DNA of 26,460 nucleotides from an archaeon (GTDB taxonomy: Archaea > Nanobdellota > Nanobdellia > SCGC-AAA011-G17 > PNOQ01), in NCBI GenBank assembly GCA_021107835.1, contig JAIOSD010000033.1, positions 1 through 26,460 of the forward strand, read 5' to 3'. The stretch's first letter is position 1; each line of letters opens with the position of its first letter. Position numbers and translations under genes: made by a program. The notes beneath the pieces are model-generated. The model saw only the letters and a program-made list of their open reading frames with translations, was not told the origin of the DNA and searched no databases. Positions 23,288-26,460 of the stretch are shown here, piece by piece.

Positions 23288-24273
23288 TATACAGATTACT
23301 AGCAAGGATTTATCCAAAAAAGATGCGAGAGGCTTATACACAAACCCTAAAATATCTTAATATAAAAATAAACCCAGAGACATATTTAGGTTTTGCCCTC
23401 TTAATGGGATTACTTGTTAGTTTGGGTGGTGCTTTTATCGTAGGAACTTTTTATTATTCAAGAATCCCTATACTTTTAATGTGGCCAGTTTTATTCATTT
23501 TAGTTGAGGTTTTAATTTATGTTCCATTGATGTTAAAAGTTGATAGAAATGCAAAAACAATAGAAACGATTCTTCCTGATGCATTGCAGATTATGTCATC
23601 TAATCTAAAATCGGGATTGACTATAGATCAAGCATTGCTATCCAGTGCTCGTCAAGAGTTCGGAATTTTTGCTAAAGAATTAAATAGAATAGGGAAAGAA
23701 GTGGCGATTGGAGTTCCAGTAGAAACCGCCCTCATTAATTCAACAAAGAGAATAAAGTCTGAAAAATATAGAAAAACCATGGAACTTATAGCATCTGGAT
23801 TAATGAGCGGGGGAGAGATGGCAAAATTGTTAGATCAAACATCTATAAATTTAAAACATCAAAGTTTAGTAGATGAGAAAGTAAGAAGTAATGTAATGAT
23901 GTATGTTATTTTTATATTTTTTGCAATCTGTTTTGGATCTCCAGTTTTATATGGTTTAAGTAGTTATTTAGTAGAGGTTATAGCTAATATATTTTCACAA
24001 ATAGATATTCCTTCTACTGCTACGAGTAAGATGACGCTTCCAATAATGCAGTTTTCAAAAGCGTCTCTATCTTCGGAATTTGTAAATACATATATAATAA
24101 CCTCCATAATACTTTCTTGTACAATGGGTTCATTTATTATAGGATCAATTTCAAAAGGAAGGGAAAAAGATGGGTTTAAATATTTACCCTTATTACTCAT
24201 CATTTCAATTTTAGTCTTTGTAGTTGTTAGAGCTATAATATCGGGTTTAATGGGATCTCTTGTAGATTTATAA
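23284..24273 (+). CDS. type II/IV secretion platform protein, TadC-like half 2
   Basis: The second T2SSF-domain protein has 329 residues. The cytoplasmic domain shows ILPDALQIMSSNLKSGLTIDQALLSSARQEFG, IGVPVETALINSTKRIKSEKYRKTMELIASGLMSGGEMAKLLDQ. Membrane helices lie at about 35-80, 205-230 and 260-328. It probably pairs with the preceding product into a heterodimeric platform, as in Tad systems with TadB/TadC. The start overlaps the previous stop by ATGA. A TATA box follows its stop, so the last gene of the locus has its own promoter. Confidence 0.9.
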   Translation: MIYRLLARIYPKKMREAYTQTLKYLNIKINPETYLGFALLMGLLVSLGGAFIVGTFYYSRIPILLMWPVLFILVEVLIYVPLMLKVDRNAKTIETILPDALQIMSSNLKSGLTIDQALLSSARQEFGIFAKELNRIGKEVAIGVPVETALINSTKRIKSEKYRKTMELIASGLMSGGEMAKLLDQTSINLKHQSLVDEKVRSNVMMYVIFIFFAICFGSPVLYGLSSYLVEVIANIFSQIDIPSTATSKMTLPIMQFSKASLSSEFVNTYIITSIILSCTMGSFIIGSISKGREKDGFKYLPLLLIISILVFVVVRAIISGLMGSLVDL

Positions 24274-24278
24274 TAAGC

Positions 24279-24287
24279 TTTATATAT
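24279..24287 (+). promoter_or_regulatory. TATA box of the KaiC-like gene
   Basis: TTTATATAT lies about 25 bases before the ATG at 24308, with no Shine-Dalgarno site. Confidence 0.6.
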
Positions 24288-24307
24288 CACTAACATTTTT
24301 TATAATT

Positions 24308-25219
24308 ATGCCTAAAGCAAAAAAGAAGGTGAAAAGAAAAGTTACTAAACAGACTAGTTCTAGTAAAAAACCAGCAAAAAAGAAGGTGAAAAGAAAAGTT
24401 ACTAAACAGACTAGTTCTAGTAAAAAACCAGTAGAGCATATCAAAGAAAAAATAGTACAATCAAAGAAACCAAGAACAATCTTCGATTTAAAAAAGAAAC
24501 TCCCTAAAGGAAAAAGAATATCTTCTAAATCTAGAACAACATCTGGGATTTATGGATTGGATTCTTTAATAAAAGGGGGGTTTAAACAAGGAAGTATAAA
24601 TCTAGTAGAGGGAGGACCAGGCTCTGGAAAAACAATATTTGCAACTCAATTTTTATATGAAGGATTGAAAAATAAAGAGCATGTTGCTTACATAACTTTC
24701 GAGGTAATGAAGGAAAAATTCTTTGAAAATATGCTACAATTTGGATGGGATTTAGAAAAATATGAAAAACAAGGATTATTTACATTCTTATCTTACTCTC
24801 CTGAACAAATTAAAAGAATTCTTTTAGAAGGGGGGGGAACTTTAGATACTTTAGTGCACCAAAAAAATATAAAAAGAATAGTTATTGATTCAGTTACTTC
24901 TTTTGCACTGTTATATGCAAATGAATTAGCAAAAAAGGAAGCGGCTTTAACATTATTTAATGTTATCAATTCATGGGAGTGTACTGCCCTTTTAACCGCA
25001 CAAGATGAAGGGAACCGAGATAGAAAAGAAATAGTATCCACAGCTTTAGATTTTGAAGTAGATGGTATTCTTTTGTTGTATCATATGAGGAAAGGAAACC
25101 AAAGGAAAAGGGGGATAGAGATCCTAAAGATGCGTGGAACAGAAACCCCAGATAAGATATTTGGTATTACGATAAGTAAAACGGGAATTACTGTCAGAAA
25201 AAAAACAATGAATCTTTAA
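24308..25219 (+). CDS. KaiC/ArlH-like RecA-family ATPase with repeated lysine-rich tail
   Basis: A single RecA/KaiC ATPase domain: TTSGIYGLDSLIKGGFKQGSINLVEG, Walker A GGPGSGKT (102-109), VAYITFEVMKEKF with the Glu of the KaiC active site, and Walker B KRIVIDSVTSFALLY. It ends with DFEVDGILLLYHMRKGNQRKRGIEILKMRGTETP, a block typical of archaeal KaiC-like proteins. Position after the ATPase and platform genes suggests the ArlH role, an ATP-dependent partner of the ArlI/ArlJ motor. The first 72 residues are a Lys-rich tail with two identical 19-residue units (AKKKVKRKVTKQTSSSKKP). The gene converges on galE with a 4-base overlap of coding ends. An independent KaiC-like regulator is the alternative. 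Confidence 0.88.
   Translation: MPKAKKKVKRKVTKQTSSSKKPAKKKVKRKVTKQTSSSKKPVEHIKEKIVQSKKPRTIFDLKKKLPKGKRISSKSRTTSGIYGLDSLIKGGFKQGSINLVEGGPGSGKTIFATQFLYEGLKNKEHVAYITFEVMKEKFFENMLQFGWDLEKYEKQGLFTFLSYSPEQIKRILLEGGGTLDTLVHQKNIKRIVIDSVTSFALLYANELAKKEAALTLFNVINSWECTALLTAQDEGNRDRKEIVSTALDFEVDGILLLYHMRKGNQRKRGIEILKMRGTETPDKIFGITISKTGITVRKKTMNL
24317..24430 (+). repeat. perfect tandem repeat, 2 x 57 bases, in frame
   Basis: Units 24317-24373 and 24374-24430 are identical base for base and encode 19 residues each in the basic tail of the KaiC-like protein. Synonymous sites have not drifted, so the duplication is recent. Confidence 0.95.
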
Positions 25220-26169
25220 TTATAAACATCCCATGTTGTTTTTAAAATAGAATTCATATCTTGTTTCGCCTTCCAACCTAAATTTTTTAATGCTAGTTGT
25301 GAAGAAGCAATAAGCTCTGAAGGATCTCCAACTCTACGACTAACAACCTCATAAGACAAGTCTTTTCCAACAACCAAAGAAGCCAATTTTATAATATCTA
25401 AAACAGAATAACCCCTTTCAGTGCCTAAATTAACAATTAAATTTTTATTATTTTTAATATAATCTAAAGCTTTTATATGGGCGTTACTTAAATCATCTAC
25501 ATGAATATAATCTCGAATACAGGTTCCATCAGAAGTATCATAATCATCTCCAAAAACAAATAATTTTTCTCTTTGTCCAGAAGCAACTTCCATAATAATC
25601 GGCAACAAATTAAGTGGATTAATCTCCTTTCCCCTTAATTTTCCTTCAACATCATATCCAGTAGCATTAAAATACCTTAAGGCAGCAAAATTAATACCTT
25701 TGAGTTTACTATACCATTTTAAAATATTTTCAATAGTTAATTTAGTATAACCATAATAATTTATGGGGTTTGTATCATGTTTTTCATCTAATGGGGTTGT
25801 TTTTGGATATCCATACACTGCAGCAGAAGAGGAAAATACAAAATTTTTAACACCTTTGGAAATTGCAAAATTAAAAAGATTAATCCCCCCTGTAATATTA
25901 TTTTCAGAATATTTTTCAGGTTGTTCCATTGATTCACCAGCCGCTTTCAAAGCAGCAAAATGAAAAACAGAATCAATTTTTCCATCTATTTGATCAAAAT
26001 CTTCTTTATTTAATAAATCTCCTTTAACAAATTCAGCCCTAGAATCCACATTTTCTTTAAAACCAGAGCTTAAATTATCAAAAACAATAACATTTTCATT
26101 AGAATCACATAATTTTTTAACTAGGTGGCTTCCAATATAGCCTGCCCCGCCTACAACAAGATGAACCAT
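25216..26169 (-). CDS. galE: UDP-glucose 4-epimerase-like NAD-dependent sugar epimerase
   Basis: This extended short-chain dehydrogenase is expected to interconvert UDP-glucose and UDP-galactose (or their N-acetyl forms), supplying sugars for glycans. The NAD motif GGAGYIG is at 7-13, and FDNLSSGFKEN follows the second strand. FHFAALKAAGESMEQPEKY, the Ser-rich strand FSSSAAVYG (112-120), the catalytic YxxxK at Tyr139-Lys143 and LRYFNATG are GalE-type signatures. CIRDYIHVDDLSNAH is diagnostic for GalE, and VVSRRVGDPSELIASS is its C-terminal block. Length (317) is near the usual 320-340. The promoter gives a leaderless start. Its neighbour is a surface fibre locus, which may be glycosylated, but it is transcribed toward that locus and not with it. 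Confidence 0.93.
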   Translation of the reverse strand: MVHLVVGGAGYIGSHLVKKLCDSNENVIVFDNLSSGFKENVDSRAEFVKGDLLNKEDFDQIDGKIDSVFHFAALKAAGESMEQPEKYSENNITGGINLFNFAISKGVKNFVFSSSAAVYGYPKTTPLDEKHDTNPINYYGYTKLTIENILKWYSKLKGINFAALRYFNATGYDVEGKLRGKEINPLNLLPIIMEVASGQREKLFVFGDDYDTSDGTCIRDYIHVDDLSNAHIKALDYIKNNKNLIVNLGTERGYSVLDIIKLASLVVGKDLSYEVVSRRVGDPSELIASSQLALKNLGWKAKQDMNSILKTTWDVYN

Positions 26170-26188
26170 ACTAACAATAATTTAAACT

Positions 26189-26200
26189 AATTATATAAAC
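26189..26200 (-). promoter_or_regulatory. TATA box of galE
   Basis: On the minus strand GTTTATATAATT is centred about 26 bases before the galE ATG at 26169. Confidence 0.6.
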
Positions 26201-26298
26201 ATTATGATAAGAAAATAAATCTGCTCCCGCCGGGCTGTTAGAATAAGTGTAATGCCCTTTTATTTCTATATGTATTGATATTGTATAAATATTTGTAT

Positions 26299-26460
26299 TT
26301 ATTTAATCAACTTCAAATATATTATTGGTATTTTAGTATAATCCCAACTGATACTACCTTTTTCATCTTTTAATTAACGGAATTTGGTTCTTCTCTGAAG
26401 ATTCTCCTACAATTGTCAGATTCACACATATTGACATCTCCTGAATACAATGCTTCAAAA
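26299..26460 (-). pseudogene. C-terminal end of an unidentified gene, apparently frameshifted (cut by window edge)
   Basis: On the minus strand the frame entering from the right reads FEALYSGDVNMCESDNC and on to EEPNSVN, with a stop at 26370-26372. In another frame, just past that stop, LKDEKGSISWDYTKIPIIYL continues to a stop at 26299-26301. One additional base in the TTAATTAA region would join the two into a continuous end (NSVN-LKDEKG). Both parts look like real protein. The break may be a mutation or a sequence error. No family is recognised. Confidence 0.35.

Noticed and set aside
1..26460. CRISPR array or insertion sequence
   Set aside because: No regularly spaced repeats and no transposase-like protein were seen. 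The only clear repeats are within genes (20240-20578 and 24317-24430).

Overview
The window is a strongly AT-rich stretch of an archaeal chromosome. The archaeal assignment rests on TATA-binding protein, a single MCM helicase, an RPA-type single-strand binding protein, aIF2-beta, aIF1A, topoisomerase VI (both subunits), a tRNA whose introns fold as bulge-helix-bulge motifs, and pilins with class III signal peptides. Most ATG codons lie only about 25-30 bases after a TATA box, which points to largely leaderless mRNAs. The pilin style (KKG followed by QAAMEFLMTYGWAILVVL), compact overlapping genes, a separate MetRS C-terminal domain and lysine-rich proteins resemble DPANN lineages such as Pacearchaeota or Woesearchaeota. 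That placement is inference, not shown by the sequence alone.

Layout. 1-670: 3' end of a secreted protein with a DGxDNDCDG metal-binding motif. 671-856: a possible small promoter-hairpin unit. 857-6713: ileS, tbp and mcm, each with its own promoter. 6769-8937: an overlapping operon of RPA, aIF2-beta, an unknown helical protein, DUF424 and an NMD3-like domain. 8961-12521: aIF1A, a two-KH Dim2-like protein, top6B and top6A. 12564-13932: a tRNA island with tRNA-Asn(GUU) carrying two introns, a frameshifted antisense LAGLIDADG homing endonuclease, and tRNA-Ile(GAU). 13959-15730 (minus): methionyl-tRNA synthetase as two overlapping genes.

15820-25219 is a type IV pilus/archaellum-like locus. A divergent major-type pilin precedes a row of five overlapping pilin-like genes, one with a large glutamine-amidotransferase-like outer domain. 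These are followed by a lysine-rich membrane protein with a recently duplicated membrane hairpin and a winged helix, a secretion ATPase, a platform protein split into two TadC-like genes, and a KaiC/ArlH-like ATPase. 25216-26169 (minus) is galE. The last 290 bases hold the galE promoter, a GC-rich island, and the end of an unidentified minus-strand gene that seems frameshifted.

The parts most worth attention are the doubly interrupted tRNA-Asn with a homing endonuclease whose frame runs antisense into it, and the pilus-like locus with its unusual accessory proteins.
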